Below are positions 1 to 11,070 of a stretch of 64,000 bases of DNA, piece by piece. The position numbers were made by a program, and so were the translations under genes. The notes beneath the pieces are model-generated. The model saw only the letters and a program-made list of their open reading frames with translations. It was not told where the DNA came from and ran no database searches. How positions within the stretch are numbered: position 1 is the first letter of the stretch; each line of letters starts with the position of its first letter. The stretch is from Blepharisma japonicum (lineage: Eukaryota > Ciliophora > Heterotrichea > Heterotrichida > Blepharismidae). The DNA lies in assembly GCA_949751835.1 (NCBI GenBank), contig CATKHK010000019.1:248001-312000 (forward strand), read 5' to 3'.

Positions 1-86
1 TACTTGGAGCGTTTATATGACAGAACAATTATTAATTTTCACTATTGTAATTTTATTTAATATCGAAAATCGATCAATTAGGATTT

Positions 87-1055
87 TTAAAGATTAATAC
101 TTAAGTTTGGAGATCTGCTAGGACTTGAGAATTGTGATGGGCCAATTGTTGAATTCATCAAAAGCATTTTTTCATTTAGCACATCTAATCCAACTCTTGA
201 GCTAATCTGCTGCATGAACAAAGGCAATGGAGATGTGCTGTCAGGCCTAGATACCATGAGATTAAAATTTGGCGAGTTTACTCGCTTTTCTATCATCCCA
301 TACTTTACATGATAATTTCTAGTGCTTGTAAGATGATTCAGTAATATTGGTTTATGAGGAATATAATTCTCAAATTTTGCAACCTGACCAAGATTTTTTG
401 TGACTAAATTGTAGTTTGGCTGATAGTCTGGCGAGTGTTCAGAAACTTTTAAGTATTCTAATTCTCTAGGTCTAGATTTGGATATATTTGGTGTTGTTGA
501 TCTTTTATATTTGCTGCTTTGCTCTGGCATGCTATCGAATAGCTCAAACCTTTTCTCATTAACATCTTTTGTGAGCTTCGTAAAATCAGCCCTCGCTATT
601 TGCTTTTCAAACAGGATTGGGGTCTGTATGTGCTTAGTTTGACTATCCACTGATGAATCAAGACTTACTTCTTTCATTCTCTTAGGAACTTTAGATGATG
701 TCCTAGGCCTTTCTCCAAAATTAACTTGCCGTTGTGATTTTTCAACTAAGTCATATTTTAGATTGTAGTGCCCACAAGGTGGAGCAGAACTTCTAAGCGA
801 AGTTGATTTATAGAAATCTTGACGAGTTTGAGAGAGAAATGCATAGCTTCTTCGAGGAGATGGGGATGATGAATTTTCTCTCGCTGTTTGTGTATTAACC
901 AACTTCATTATATTTTCAGGGGACAGTTGCTTTTTCCTGAAATTGATAGGGGAGTGCTTTGGAGATATTTTTCTTGTCTTTCCTGACACAATCTCATCTT
1001 TGTATTTAAGAATGTAAAATCTTTCATTGCTTACTTTTCCAAATTTGCTAAACAT
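87..1055 (-). CDS. Hypothetical basic protein with three Y-x3-Y-x2-V/I-E-K type repeats
   Basis: A 322-aa open frame with ATG start and TAA stop, no intron needed and no in-frame TGA. The product is Ser/Pro/Lys-rich and carries three diverged repeats in the order GHYNLKYDLVEKSQRQVNF, QPNYNLVTKNLGQVAKF and RNYHVKYGMIEKRVNSPNF (about residues 95, 215 and 250), each with spaced Tyr residues and a terminal Phe. The pattern recalls short PG-rich/STPGR-like repeats of ciliary and cytoskeletal proteins, but the PG core is missing, so this is only a resemblance. No catalytic domain or membrane segment is visible. The gene is transcribed leftward, tail-to-head with the Rab gene to its right. Function unknown. 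Confidence 0.8.
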   Translation of the reverse strand: MFSKFGKVSNERFYILKYKDEIVSGKTRKISPKHSPINFRKKQLSPENIMKLVNTQTARENSSSPSPRRSYAFLSQTRQDFYKSTSLRSSAPPCGHYNLKYDLVEKSQRQVNFGERPRTSSKVPKRMKEVSLDSSVDSQTKHIQTPILFEKQIARADFTKLTKDVNEKRFELFDSMPEQSSKYKRSTTPNISKSRPRELEYLKVSEHSPDYQPNYNLVTKNLGQVAKFENYIPHKPILLNHLTSTRNYHVKYGMIEKRVNSPNFNLMVSRPDSTSPLPLFMQQISSRVGLDVLNEKMLLMNSTIGPSQFSSPSRSPNLSINL

Positions 1056-1353
1056 ATGTAAATTTATTATGAAATATTACCAAAAATAAGAAGTTACTAC
1101 AGATTAGAGTTAATAAAAATTATTGGCTAGCTTGTTGATCTTAAACGGCTCTTCTTTATAGAAATTTGCATGACCCATATATATATTTAAATAATAATAA
1201 ATTTAAGAATAGAGTCCAAGAAAATTAATTTATTCTAATTTTCAAAGAAAATTGCTCGGCTGGCTAATATATTTTGATATGAGGTTTTATTGAGTTTAAG
1301 GATAATTTAATTTTATTTTGACTCTTTATAATTCAAAAGCATAGATTATTTTA

Positions 1354-1971
1354 TCAGCAGCAATTTTTTTTCCGATTGCTTTCTTTATTCGAAATTTTTT
1401 CGCCTCCTTGCTTTTCTCCTCTGTCATTTTTAATCATTTTCATTGCAAGGACATCAAATAGCTTGTCAACTTGAAATGGTTCTTTGGCGCTAGTTTCAAT
1501 GTAGTCCATTTTATATTTTACAGCTTTCCTTTCTCCTTCAGCAGTTTCCACAACTGAATGAGTATCGCTTTTATTGCCAACTAGTATTTTTATAGGATTT
1601 TGAGAGGCGTATTTATCGACTTCATTGATCCAGCCATCCACATGTTCAAATGATTCTCTATCTGATTTATCAAAAACAACAATAACGCCATCAGAGCCTC
1701 TATAATACCCGTTTATAACTGTTCTAAATCTTTCTTGGCCTGCTGTGTCCCACTGAATAAATTTTACAATTTGAAGCTTTACATGGGAATCATCAATATA
1801 GACATCAGTAAGCTTGAAATCAACACCAATTGTTGAGAGGTAATTATCTTTGAAGACTTTTTCTGAGTGTCTTAAGAGAAGAGATGATTTCCCAACGTGA
1901 GAGTCTCCAATTAGAACTACCTTGAAGAGGTAGTGACTAATTAGGAATTACTATTCTGGTCTTGCTTCCAT
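1354..1971 (-). CDS. Rab-family small GTPase, two 15-nt introns
   Basis: Spliced product of 195 aa with all Ras-superfamily boxes: G1 GDSHVGKSS, a Rab-type TIGVDFK effector region, G3 WDTAGQERF, G4 NKSD, G5 ETSAK, and a C-terminal double Cys (KKNCC) for geranylgeranylation. Rab proteins cycle between GDP and GTP to direct vesicle traffic; the exact subfamily is not decided here. Two introns are needed: GTAATTCCTAATTAG at 1937-1951, six codons after the ATG, and GTAAAATTTATTCAG at 1753-1767, immediately before the conserved WDTAGQ. Both are 15 nt, and removing them restores the canonical sequence exactly. Without splicing the first one leaves an in-frame TAG; the second would insert five residues in the switch II strand. 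Stop is TAA. Confidence 0.96.
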
Positions 1972-2340
1972 TTATATAAAATAGTAATAAGAGAGATAAG
2001 TAAAATTTAATATGAATATGCTACGTAATCATGGATTCTAGATATTAAATTTACTCCTCTATCTAGGAGACAAAAAATAAAATAAATGGAGGCTTTAATA
2101 AATAATTATTAAATAAAAAATTTTAAGATTTACTCTAATGACAAAGCTAACATTATTATAATAAATTGATATTTTAACGTTAGATATTCGCCTACAATTT
2201 TCACAATTAATCATTAAAATTAATATAAATGGCCACATAAATTAATAGTTATTATTTTTCTATTGCTTTAGGCTTGCATCAGAATTATCTCTCTATTGTT
2301 TTGTGAGATATAATTCTAGCTAATCTTTATTAATTAATTT
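1972..2340. other. Intergenic, divergent promoter region
   Basis: AT-rich gap between the leftward Rab gene and a rightward hypothetical gene. No coding frame, RNA gene or repeat is visible. It must hold both 5' control regions, but no specific element can be named. Confidence 0.5.
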
Positions 2341-2919
2341 ATGGAAAACTATACTCCAATCGGGCCATATAAATCTGCTTATTTAAAGAGAATCGATTTG
2401 AGCTTAAAAGAAAAAACTATTGAGCACAGTAGACAAGTATCATTTTCCAAGATTTTTAAAGATTTATTTGAAGATCAAGAAGGTTTGATAAAAAATCTAC
2501 ATAAAAAGCCAGAATTACCTCGGCATAAAAGTGTCCCAAAATATGCAACTGCTAAAGATTTATCATCATTATCTTTTCGTATAAGAGACAGTCCTCGAGA
2601 AGTTAAAAAATTTCCTAAAGCTTTTTATCCAAGCAAATTGGAGTTAGAATCTGATAAGCCTTTAATACTTAGTTCATCTTATACTAAAGTTAGCTTTGGC
2701 AAGAAAACTCCTATGTTTCCAAATGAAAGAAAAGAGTCACCAATAAGCTTGTCGACCAAAAGAGTCAAACTGCTAAAACTTGAGCTTTTTCAGGACTCAA
2801 ACAATCAAAGCTCAAAAAGTTTTATTAAAGAAAGTTATCATATGAATACTCCAAAATATCATATTAAGCTGCCAAGGCTCATCGGAATCTCGCCGCGATT
2901 TAAATTGAGAAATCTATAA
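2341..2919 (+). CDS. Hypothetical basic protein, 192 aa
   Basis: Intact open frame, ATG to TAA, with no in-frame TGA and no intron. The product is rich in Lys, Ser and Pro, has no predicted membrane segment or signal peptide, and no recognisable domain. Short motifs such as SPRF and SPRE near several Lys-rich stretches give it the look of a disordered cytoskeletal or phospho-regulated protein, which is inference only. The codon pattern (A/T-ending third positions) matches neighbouring genes, which supports its being real. Confidence 0.7.
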   Translation: MENYTPIGPYKSAYLKRIDLSLKEKTIEHSRQVSFSKIFKDLFEDQEGLIKNLHKKPELPRHKSVPKYATAKDLSSLSFRIRDSPREVKKFPKAFYPSKLELESDKPLILSSSYTKVSFGKKTPMFPNERKESPISLSTKRVKLLKLELFQDSNNQSSKSFIKESYHMNTPKYHIKLPRLIGISPRFKLRNL

Positions 2920-2959
2920 AGCTAAATTTAGCTTTTAATAAATCAATATAATAATTAAA

Positions 2960-3592
2960 ATGCAGACTGAAGGATTACTGAAGATACAAATCTCACCAGA
3001 GCCACTTTATAAGTTCTTTAAAAGCGATTCTAAAGCTTCTGGTGACTTTGAGTTTGAGCGGATCTTGGCTTATCGTGATAATCCACTCTGAGAAGAGCTG
3101 GAAGAACTAAGAGCTGAGCTTGAGATCATGACTGAAGATCGTGAAAGGGTAAGGAAGTTCAATGAGCAGCTTTTGAATAAAAGCAAAGGAAATGGAGAAT
3201 TAATTCAAAGACTGCACTTTGAATTGCTGCTAAAAGTAAATGCAAAGAATGAAGATGAAAAAGTAAAAATTTATAATGAGCTGTATGAAGTCAAGAAAAA
3301 ATTAGCTGAAAAAGAGAAAATTTTGGAGTCGATGAGGAGCATACTTGGAGGTCAAACTAAACCAGAAAGTTTTGTGAGCGAGAAAAAACAGACTATGCAT
3401 AAAAAGTCAGCAAGTCTGTGCGGGAATGAAAAATTGCTTGAAAGGAAGCTAGTGAATAGCAATAAAATAGCTCAGAATGCCATTAGTTTTTCAAGTAATC
3501 AAAAAAAATTTACATCATCAGGAATAAGATCTGGGATGAAAATAACTTTGCATTCTGCTCGAAATTCCCCATCCCCAAATAGACTAATGTAA
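2960..3592 (+). CDS. Coiled-coil hypothetical protein read through TGA=Trp
   Basis: The frame opens at ATG 2960 and gives 210 aa if the TGA at 3089-3091 is Trp (NPLWEELEELRAE). The 56 codons upstream of the next ATG (3128) are in the same frame and look coding, so the longer start is chosen. Residues about 40-125 are Glu/Lys/Leu-rich with heptad spacing and should form a coiled coil; the C-terminal third is basic and Ser-rich. It lies 40 nt after another small basic protein on the same strand. No family recognised. Confidence 0.75.
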
Positions 3593-4108
3593 TCATAAAA
3601 ATATAGCTTATTATAAAGTAGCAAATTTGAGTTCTAAGTAAAATTTGAGTCCTGGATTGTTACGAAATTGGAAGTATCAACTGCAATTTAATTGGCTAAA
3701 ATTGTTAGTAAAGGAGCTAATAGATTAAACCATAAATAATTTGGAATTAATCTAATCAATTAGCGTTTCTAGTCACTGCAAAATACTCAAATACACTTCA
3801 AGGTTCATAATCCAATTTAATAATTTTTTCCTTTCTTTTTAGTATATAAATTGATATCTTTTTATTTTATTGAGAACTTGTGAGTAATTCATTTTTCATA
3901 TTATGGTGATTTTTATTTAGAAAATTTTTTCTTTTTAAGATCTAATTATCCTTATTTTTCAGCGCTACGCAATATATGAGTATCATGATTCATTTCTTTT
4001 CTATTTCTTTCTTAGTAGTTTCAAAAAAAATCATATTCCATTCTTCTCTGCATAATAAGCTAAGAAAATTAGGCATCAATATTAATTATTGAAAGCTGCC
4101 GATCATTA
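3593..4108. other. Intergenic
   Basis: AT-rich stretch of about 515 nt with no open frame of coding character on either strand and no RNA gene seen. It holds the 3' end of the coiled-coil gene and the 5' region of the ankyrin-kinase gene. Confidence 0.5.
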
Positions 4109-6145
4109 ATGAGTTTAGTTCAGTCTCAAGTTCTTGGTGATAAAATGATCCAAAAAATATCAACAGATGAAGAATCGTTAAAAAATAGCTCACCGATCCA
4201 GCATCAAAAAACCAGCTGCAGTACACAGGACGACATGCAGAACAATAATGAAGCTCAACCATTAGAAGAATCAATGTGCATATCTTATATCCTTCCAGAT
4301 GAAGCATTTCAAATTCGTAATTTGGACACTGGTGAATTAATTGATATCCGCGATGAAAATGAAGATTCGTATGCAAGTAACGCGGCTAAAGTATTGAACC
4401 TAGAAAGAAGCCAATCTGACATAGAAAGGTTCTATCAAGCTAGAAGAAGAATGAACGCCTCACTATGAGAAGCTGTGGAAAGAAATGATATAAATCATAT
4501 CAAGCATCTATTGGATAAGAGAATTTATAGAGATGTTGTTGCACAAACAAATTCTAAGGGTCTGAATAACTGAACGGCTCTTCACTTAGCCGCTGCAGAT
4601 GGGTTTCAGGAAGCTTGTGAAACTCTGATAAGTAATGGAGAGGTAACAAATATTGATGCGAAGACAAGTATCAATAGAACCCCTCTTCATTTAGCCTGCT
4701 TGCATGGACACTTATCTGTGGTCAAACTTTTAGTAAGGAATTTAGCTGAAATAAACGCTATAGATGATGACGGAAACACTCCTCTGCACTATGCTGTAAT
4801 GAACGGGCATTCAAATATTGTTGACTGGCTGTTAAGGAAAAATCCAGATATCTCAATTGAAAATCATCAGCATAAGCCTGCACTTGAATGTGCCTTGAAT
4901 TTTGACATCTATAACTCAATTATTGATTATTGCCAAAAGTTGAATATACCACTTAAAATTAAACCTTTTTCGAGAACTCCTTTTCATTCAGTTTTGCTGC
5001 ACAATTCAAGAGAAGATCTTGTAAACAAACTATTGACAAAATGTTCAGCTAAGCCTAGTTCAAAGGATCTAAAAACATTTAATGAAAGGCCCAAAAAAAT
5101 GACGAGTCTTCATTCAAAATCTCCAATAAGAAAATGCAAATCAATGAAGCCAATTATGTTCCCCGAAGATAGGCATATTACTTCAAAACTTGGGCCGAGA
5201 GATTTTAAAGGGCTTTACCAGCTTGGCAAAGGTAGTTTTGGAGAAGTTTTCTTGGTTGAAAATAGCACGTCGCTGGAAAAATATGCATTAAAGGTTCTCA
5301 GAAAAGAAAAAGTTTTAGAAAACAAACTAATAAAATATGCATGAACTGAAAGAAATATAATGCTCAATATTTCTCATCCCTTTATAGTGAAACTGCATGG
5401 CTCTTTTCAAACTCCAGAAAAATTATGTTTTGTGATGGAATATTGTCCAGGAGGAGATTTAGGGACTCATATAGCAAGAGAGAGAAGATTTCCTTTGGAT
5501 AAAGCGAAGTTCTATTTATGTGAGGTTATCCTGGCATTAGAAGAACTTCATAAAAATGAAATCATTTTTAGAGATTTAAAGCCTGAAAATGTAATTTTGG
5601 ATAATGAAGGACATGCAAAACTGACAGATTTTGGGCTATCAAAGGAAGGAATGATTGAAGGCCAGCTTGCAAAATCTTTTTGTGGGTCTGTAGCCTATCT
5701 AGCTCCTGAAATGCTGAGAAGAGTTGGCCACACAAAAGCAGTTGACTGGTATTTGGTAGGTGTTTTGCTATATGAAATGCTGGTTGGGGTTCCTCCATAT
5801 TATTCAAGCAACAGAGAGCAGCTGTTTAATAATATTCAAAGAGGAAAACTCAAAATTCCCAGCACAATAAACTCAGAAACAAAGGATTTCTTAAAAGAAC
5901 TCCTGCAAAGAGACCCAACCAGGAGGCTCGGGTATCATAATGATGCCAAAGAACTAAAAGAGCATTCATTTTTAAGAGACGTGGACTGGGGATCATTTAT
6001 GAATAAATTAGTGACGCCACCGAAGGCGAGTCCGATTCGAAGGATGTTCAAATCTATCCCTCAAGAGCGAATTTTTGGATTGCTTGAAGATGAAGAAATA
6101 GTTGAGAGAAGAATAGAAGGGTGGTCTTTTATTTCGCCTAGATAA
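4109..6145 (+). CDS. Ankyrin-repeat AGC-type Ser/Thr protein kinase
   Basis: 678 aa when three in-frame TGA codons (4466, 4571 and 5342) are read as Trp. N-terminal about 140 residues are unstructured. Ankyrin repeats occupy about 140-270 (WTALHLAAADGFQ, TPLHLACLHGHLSVVKLL, TPLHYAVMNGHSNIV). The kinase domain begins near residue 365: Gly loop GKGSFGEV, VAIK-type Lys in YALKVLRK, catalytic FRDLKPEN (about 487-494), DFG (about 506), then SFCGSVAYLAPEML and DWYLVGVLLYEM. The order and a C-terminal tail ending EGWSFIS resemble AGC kinases with a hydrophobic motif. Two deviations are unusual: the normal GTPEYLAPE P+1 segment reads GSVAYLAPE, and DWWSLG reads DWYLVG. The active-site residues are intact, so activity is expected. 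It has a paralogue at 32858-34768 with the same architecture. Confidence 0.93.
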
Positions 6146-6157
6146 TTATATTATAAA

Positions 6158-6622
6158 TTAATCTTCACAGCAAGTTCCACAGATTTTTACTGCTAATTTC
6201 TGTCCAAAAGGTATATAAGAGAGCCCATATCATATATAAGCACACACTTCTACAATTAAAAATATAAGTGTCAAAGCAGCATTTTTGAAAACCAATGCGC
6301 AGATCAATGTCATGACAAGTGCTCCTAAATAGACCGTTGTCGTAATCCACCTTTTCTTATTGAACATAGATTTAATTTGTCTTTTGAATCCGACTAGGAA
6401 GCCTGAGCCGGCTATAGATACAACATTTGCTAGTGAGAAGCAAATGGCGAATGAATAAGGCTTCCCTGCAATCACTTTAAAAAGAGTCATCCACGCAAGG
6501 ATTCCAAGTAGAAATCCAACTGCTGCACAAATACCAAATCCTATTATTCTTTGCTGTAGAGTAAGAGAAGGGCATAGCTGATCATCTTCCTCTTGTTTAC
6601 GTAATCCAAAGTAGCTGGACAT
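6158..6622 (-). CDS. SFT2: SFT2-like vesicle transport membrane protein
   Basis: 154 aa, four hydrophobic segments, with the family signature CPSLTLQQRIIGFGICAAVG and a central basic loop KRQIKSMFNKKRW. SFT2/Got1 proteins are Golgi membrane proteins that act in retrograde fusion of endosome-derived vesicles. The frame passes one TGA (Trp in CAYIWYGLSYIPFG) close to the C-terminus and ends at TAA, giving a Cys-rich tail ICGTCCED. Convergent with the upstream kinase gene: only 12 nt separate the two stop codons. Confidence 0.93.
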
Positions 6623-6834
6623 ATTAATAACTCAAAAATATAAGATTAATAAAGAAAACTATAATTAAACAAGAATTAATTAAATCAACAATTAATTCTC
6701 AATCAAAAGTGCACTTAGAATATTTAGAGTCAAATTATGGATATATTCAAAAAAAATTTAATAAAATTTAACTAAACTGAAAATTATTTTTTATTCCTAA
6801 GTGTCTGCGTATTTAATTCTAATAATTTGTTAAG

Positions 6835-7599
6835 TTAAACTTCGACTTCCATTTCCTGGTTCAATGACTCAAGGACTGTATCAATTTCTTTTTCATCCAC
6901 AAACGCAAACTGTTGACCTTGCCCCACAATCGCAACACTTACGCTCTTTCCATTCAACTCTACATCCCCTTGTGTAGAAACTTTAACAGCTTTTATTGCG
7001 TGCTTTATAAGTTCATCTCTAGTGGCTACATAAAATTTACCTCCAGGAAAAGTTTCGAAATTCTTTTCCAAATAAGTTTTGGCTGACTGGTTTCTTGATC
7101 CAATTGCATATGCATAATATTCATAAAAGTTTGCATCAGGATTGGTTTCATAAATATGAGGTCCATGCTCCTAAATATTCTTTACATCAAATCCAGCAAT
7201 CAAACAGCCAGCACCATAAGGCCTTTTGCTTGATCTTTGAGTCTTGATTTGAGCTTTTTCAGAGAGCCTATTGACAAGTCTTCCAGGATTGCAATTAGTC
7301 CCATAAGTGTACTTATAGTTTAAAGCTTCAGTTCTCAAGAATTTGCAGATGAGTCTTCCGTCAGCTGTCAGCCCAGAAAAGCAGAGACCAATGTGATCGT
7401 CTATCATGTAGATTTTTTGCTGGTATTCTGCTAATTTTGATGGAGCTCTGTTTAAGGTGGCGAGAACTGCATAAGTTTGTGATTTTAAGCCTACACAGAG
7501 AGAGCCTTGCTTGATAGCTTCCATCGCATACTCGACCTGATACAAACGCCCTTGAGGACTCCAAGTTATACAATCGGTATCATATGGGCTTTTCAACAT
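6835..7599 (-). CDS. PSMA1: 20S proteasome subunit alpha type-1, one 15-nt intron
   Basis: 249 aa after splicing. The alpha-subunit N-terminal signature is present (YDTDCITWSPQGRLYQVEYA), followed by QGSLCVGLKS, DDHIGLCFSGLTADGR and RPYGAGCLIAGFD. Sequence around TQRSSKRPYG fits the alpha-1 (PSMA1) branch rather than other alphas. The intron GTAAAGAATATTTAG at 7171-7185 falls between AGFD and EHGPHIYETNP; splicing recovers the expected continuation through AIGSRNQSAKTYLE. Alpha subunits form the outer gate rings and have no catalytic Thr. C-terminus is acidic (EMEVEV). All visible Trp codons are TGG. The upstream gap of 288 nt to the LRR gene is a divergent promoter region. Confidence 0.96.
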
Positions 7600-7887
7600 C
7601 TTTATTATATGCTAATAGAAGAGCAGCATTTCGAAGCTTATTAAGCAAATAATAAATTAAATATAAATATTTAGTCATGCTTTATAGGGAGGCAGTTCCT
7701 TTGCAGATGCATCTTCATGCTTTTGATTTGAAGTTTTGCCAGATTTTGACAAAACGTTTCTCCTTACATTCTTTTTAATAATTCTAAAGACTTACACACC
7801 TTATATTAGTTACCTTCTATAAAGTGAAAACCTGTGAGTATTTAGCGAATTATTACTCATAAATAGCATTTTAGTTTTCTCGCATAA

Positions 7888-9843
7888 ATGTCTAGTTTTG
7901 AAGATTATCAAGATGAAGTTCTTTTACAAAATTCCACATCTCAAGAAGCCCCCTCTATGTACTTTAGTAACGATCTTGCTACTTCGAAATTAGGACACAA
8001 ACTAGTATCTCAGCGAGGTAGCTCAACTTTAAACTTGAGTGATGCATTCATAGGAGATGAAGGATGCAAAATGCTTGCCCAATATTTAAAAGAAAACTCA
8101 AATATTCAAATTCTAGACCTGAGAGGAAACAATATATCCCAAGAAGGCTTGAAAGAGATACTTTATGCATTAAGAGCCCCAAATAATATTTCTCAAATTT
8201 CTCTGGAATGGAATAATCTCGGAAACGATCTTATGCTATTGAGTGAAACTTTGATGTACAATAATACCCTTAAAAGCTTGGATTTGAGAAACAACAGAAT
8301 TGGACCTGGAGGGACTGGATTTTTAGCGAAATTAATAGAAAACAATAAAAGTCTAGTAAAATTAGACTTAAGATGAAATGAGCTAAGTGCGACAGGAGGA
8401 AGGATTTTAGCAGAAGCACTGAAAAAGCCGCATACAATTAGCACAGTTGAAATATCTGGTAATAAAATACCAGACGATGTATGCCAAGAAATAGAGCAGC
8501 TTCTAAAAGGAATTTTTTCAGAACCCCGAACAAGCTCTCCAAGCAAGCTTAATAAAACATTTAAAAGTGAAATTGATTATGATGAAGAAGCCAAAACCAG
8601 GCTGGAGATCCAAGCAATATCTTCAGCTAGAACTGAATCACGAATTAAAGAACTTGAAATGCTTTTAGACCAAGAAAGCAGGAGAACATATGAAATACAA
8701 AGCGAATTAATGAATGAGCTTGAACAAGAAAAACAGAAGCGAAATTACGCAGAAGAGGAATTCATAAATCATAAAGAAGAATGCTTGCAAAAAGAAATGG
8801 AAACTAATAAATTAATTCAAGAGTTAGAAACAAAAAATAATGAATTGTTGAAAGAAAAAAAGAATTTGGAAAACAAATTAGCGTCCACACAAGACCAGTA
8901 TCAGAAATACTTCACTACTGCACAAGAAAAAATACAAAATTTGGATGCAAGGTTGATCCAGCAACAGAAACTATGTAAGCAGCTAGAAGAAAGCAGCAGA
9001 AGTTCCCTTGAAAAAGCAAAACAAGAATACGAAGAAGTCATTGAAGAAGTTAAGAAAGAAGCCCAAGCAAAGATTAAAGCTGCAGATGACAGTCTATCAT
9101 ATTTAAAAAAAAACAAAGAAGAAATGGAATCGGAAACAAAAAGCTTAAGAACACAAATATCGCACATGAAAATTTCTTATCATGATTCCATGGTTAAGCT
9201 TGAAAATAAAGTTAGAGACGAAGAGACATCCAAATTCAATGTCACACTTAAAGGGCTCGAATCCAGGATGAAATCTCTTGAAGAGGCAAGAGATACTTTA
9301 ACTGAAAAAAATAAAGATTTGCAAAAAGAACTAGTAACTAATGAGAAAAAGCGAATGGAACAAATTTTATCATTAGAAAAAGCAGTCAATCAGCTCAGAG
9401 AAGAAAAAGGAGAATTTCAAAGAGCAGCCCAAAAATTGCAAATGGCAAATGAAAATTTAAAGAATGAGCTGATAGAGATCAAAGGTAGCGTAGAAAAGTT
9501 GTATAATGAAAAGGATGAACTTATTAAAAGTCTTAATGAAAGGAAAGATGCACATATGAGACAGCTTGAAAAAGTATTGAATAAATAGATATGTAAAGAG
9601 CACGCTGAACAATTGAATAATATGGAAAAATCGAAAGAAATAGTCGAAGAAAAGCTAGCGAATTCTATCAAGAAATTTAATAGTGTTTTAAAAGATAGAG
9701 AAAAAGTAATGAAAGAACATGTAATTTATAAGTAGGAGCATTTATCAGAAACTCTCAAGCAAAAAAGTCAGTCTATTATACAAGAAACAATTCAAAGCCA
9801 TTTGAGAAGGCTAGAATCAGAGTTTAAGCTCGAAAATATTTAA
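7888..9843 (+). CDS. Leucine-rich repeat protein with long coiled coil, two 15-nt introns
   Basis: 641 aa after splicing. Residues about 45-205 hold RNI-type leucine-rich repeats (LNLSDAFIGDEGCKMLAQYL, LDLRGNNISQEGL, LDLRNNRIGPGGT, LDLRWNELSATGG) in which one Trp is TGA at 8374. From about residue 225 to the end the protein is Glu/Lys/Gln-rich with heptads and should be one long coiled coil. Two introns near the 3' end, GTATTGAATAAATAG (9574-9588) and GTAATTTATAAGTAG (9721-9735), each contain an in-frame TAG and are in phase 0; splicing continues the coiled coil to TAA at 9841. Similar LRR-coiled-coil proteins act in cilia and basal bodies, but nothing here proves that role. Confidence 0.92.
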
Positions 9844-9991
9844 TAATTAATTAAAGCTGGTATTAATTAAATTTGCAAATAAATCTATTAAATGTAAATG
9901 AATTATCCATTCTCTATACTAGGAAATTATAAATAGCTTGAATAAAATCAAACAAAAGAAAAATATGAATAAGAATGGCCAAATTTAATAA

Positions 9992-10336
9992 ATGTTTTTA
10001 GCTAAAAGGATAGCAAGACTTACTCTCAAGCGTATGTATCAAACTGACTATGTTGTGATGCCACGCAAGGATGGACATTGGAAAGATCCTGAAGAGGTGA
10101 CTAAAAGACTTTTAAATATTATCAGAGCTCATGATAGAATCACTGATCCATCTACTGTGACACCTGATGTCCCATTTTCTCAGTTGGGTTTAGATGATTT
10201 GGATCTTGTGGAAATATTCCTTGAAGTTGAAAAAGATTTCTTTATGGAATTTGGAGATGAGCAGGTAGAGCGCTTCAAATCTATCAATGATGCTGTCGAA
10301 GTTATATCCAATTACAGGTATGTGGATTCTTATTAA
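9992..10336 (+). CDS. NDUFAB1: Mitochondrial acyl-carrier-protein-like subunit lacking the phosphopantetheine Ser
   Basis: 114 aa with a basic, arginine-rich N-terminus (MFLAKRIARLTLKRMYQ) typical of a mitochondrial import signal, and an ACP fold signature: LLNIIRAHDRI, then VPFSQLGLDDLDLVEIFLEVE. In ACPs the motif is D-S-L with Ser carrying 4'-phosphopantetheine; here the codons read GAT GAT TTG, giving D-D-L, so the attachment Ser is Asp. Mitochondrial ACP is a complex I subunit (NDUFAB1) and a scaffold for LYR proteins and Fe-S assembly. With Asp it cannot carry an acyl chain, so a structural role in complex I or another mitochondrial complex is the likely reading. Start and TAA stop are unambiguous. 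Confidence 0.85.
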   Translation: MFLAKRIARLTLKRMYQTDYVVMPRKDGHWKDPEEVTKRLLNIIRAHDRITDPSTVTPDVPFSQLGLDDLDLVEIFLEVEKDFFMEFGDEQVERFKSINDAVEVISNYRYVDSY

Positions 10337-10596
10337 GCTAAGATAGTTAATCATAAGTCATTTGGACTTGAATTGAGAATATTAGTAAATTAATATGATT
10401 TATACAAAATGAAGGTATTGTTAGAGGATTATGAAGAATTTTAGATTAAGTGAAGCTCGTTTTAATGCTTCATGAGCAATAAGCTCTTTTAATGACGTTC
10501 CAAGCCTGAAAAATTATATGTAGGGTTACATAGTAAGCAAGTATACTTTACAAATAATTCTATTGATTTTCATTAAATACTTATATTATCTTACTT

Positions 10597-11070
10597 TTAT
10601 GCTTTTGTAAAATTTCCAACTATTGGTCTTTCAACTTCCACATAATCTTCTAAGCTCATTGATACCGATTTAGTTCTCAATCCTGCATTGAAATTGATCG
10701 TTGCTCCCTGTAATTGCAATGAATTGTCCATATAAGTCTGGATTCCCCAAAGACTTCCAAAAGGAGGTACAGCTCCAGGAATACATCTTGTACAGTTATT
10801 GACTTCTTCCTCAGTTGCAAATCTTATTTCTCTTACTCCTACCGCTTTCTTCATTAATTTCCAGTCAAGCTTTCTTGAAGCTGACATAACAGCTAAAACC
10901 ATTATTCCTGAGGTACAGAGAAGCATAGCTTTAGCACCGCTCTCTAAACTTGTTCCTCTAATAGCTGCTGCTTCTTCACTGGTTCTTACAGGCTCATGTT
11001 CTGTTACAATTATATGTTTGCCTGCCAATTTTTGGATAAGTGAATTAAAAGTGGAGTTTTCTTCTTGCAT
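10597..11070 (-). CDS. YbaK / aminoacyl-tRNA editing-domain (deacylase) protein
   Basis: 157 aa single-domain protein. Motifs of the YbaK/ProXp superfamily are clear: RTSEEAAAIRGTSLESGAKAM near residue 30, the conserved Lys in GAKAM, and CIPGAVPPFGSLWG near residue 100. Members hydrolyse mischarged aminoacyl-tRNA in trans (for example Ala- or Cys-tRNA-Pro), acting in the cytosol as free-standing editors. Which substrate is edited cannot be read from the sequence. No intron, no TGA; start ATG and stop TAA are clear. It is convergent with the ACP-like gene; the 260-nt gap between them shows no feature. Confidence 0.9.
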   Translation of the reverse strand: MQEENSTFNSLIQKLAGKHIIVTEHEPVRTSEEAAAIRGTSLESGAKAMLLCTSGIMVLAVMSASRKLDWKLMKKAVGVREIRFATEEEVNNCTRCIPGAVPPFGSLWGIQTYMDNSLQLQGATINFNAGLRTKSVSMSLEDYVEVERPIVGNFTKA

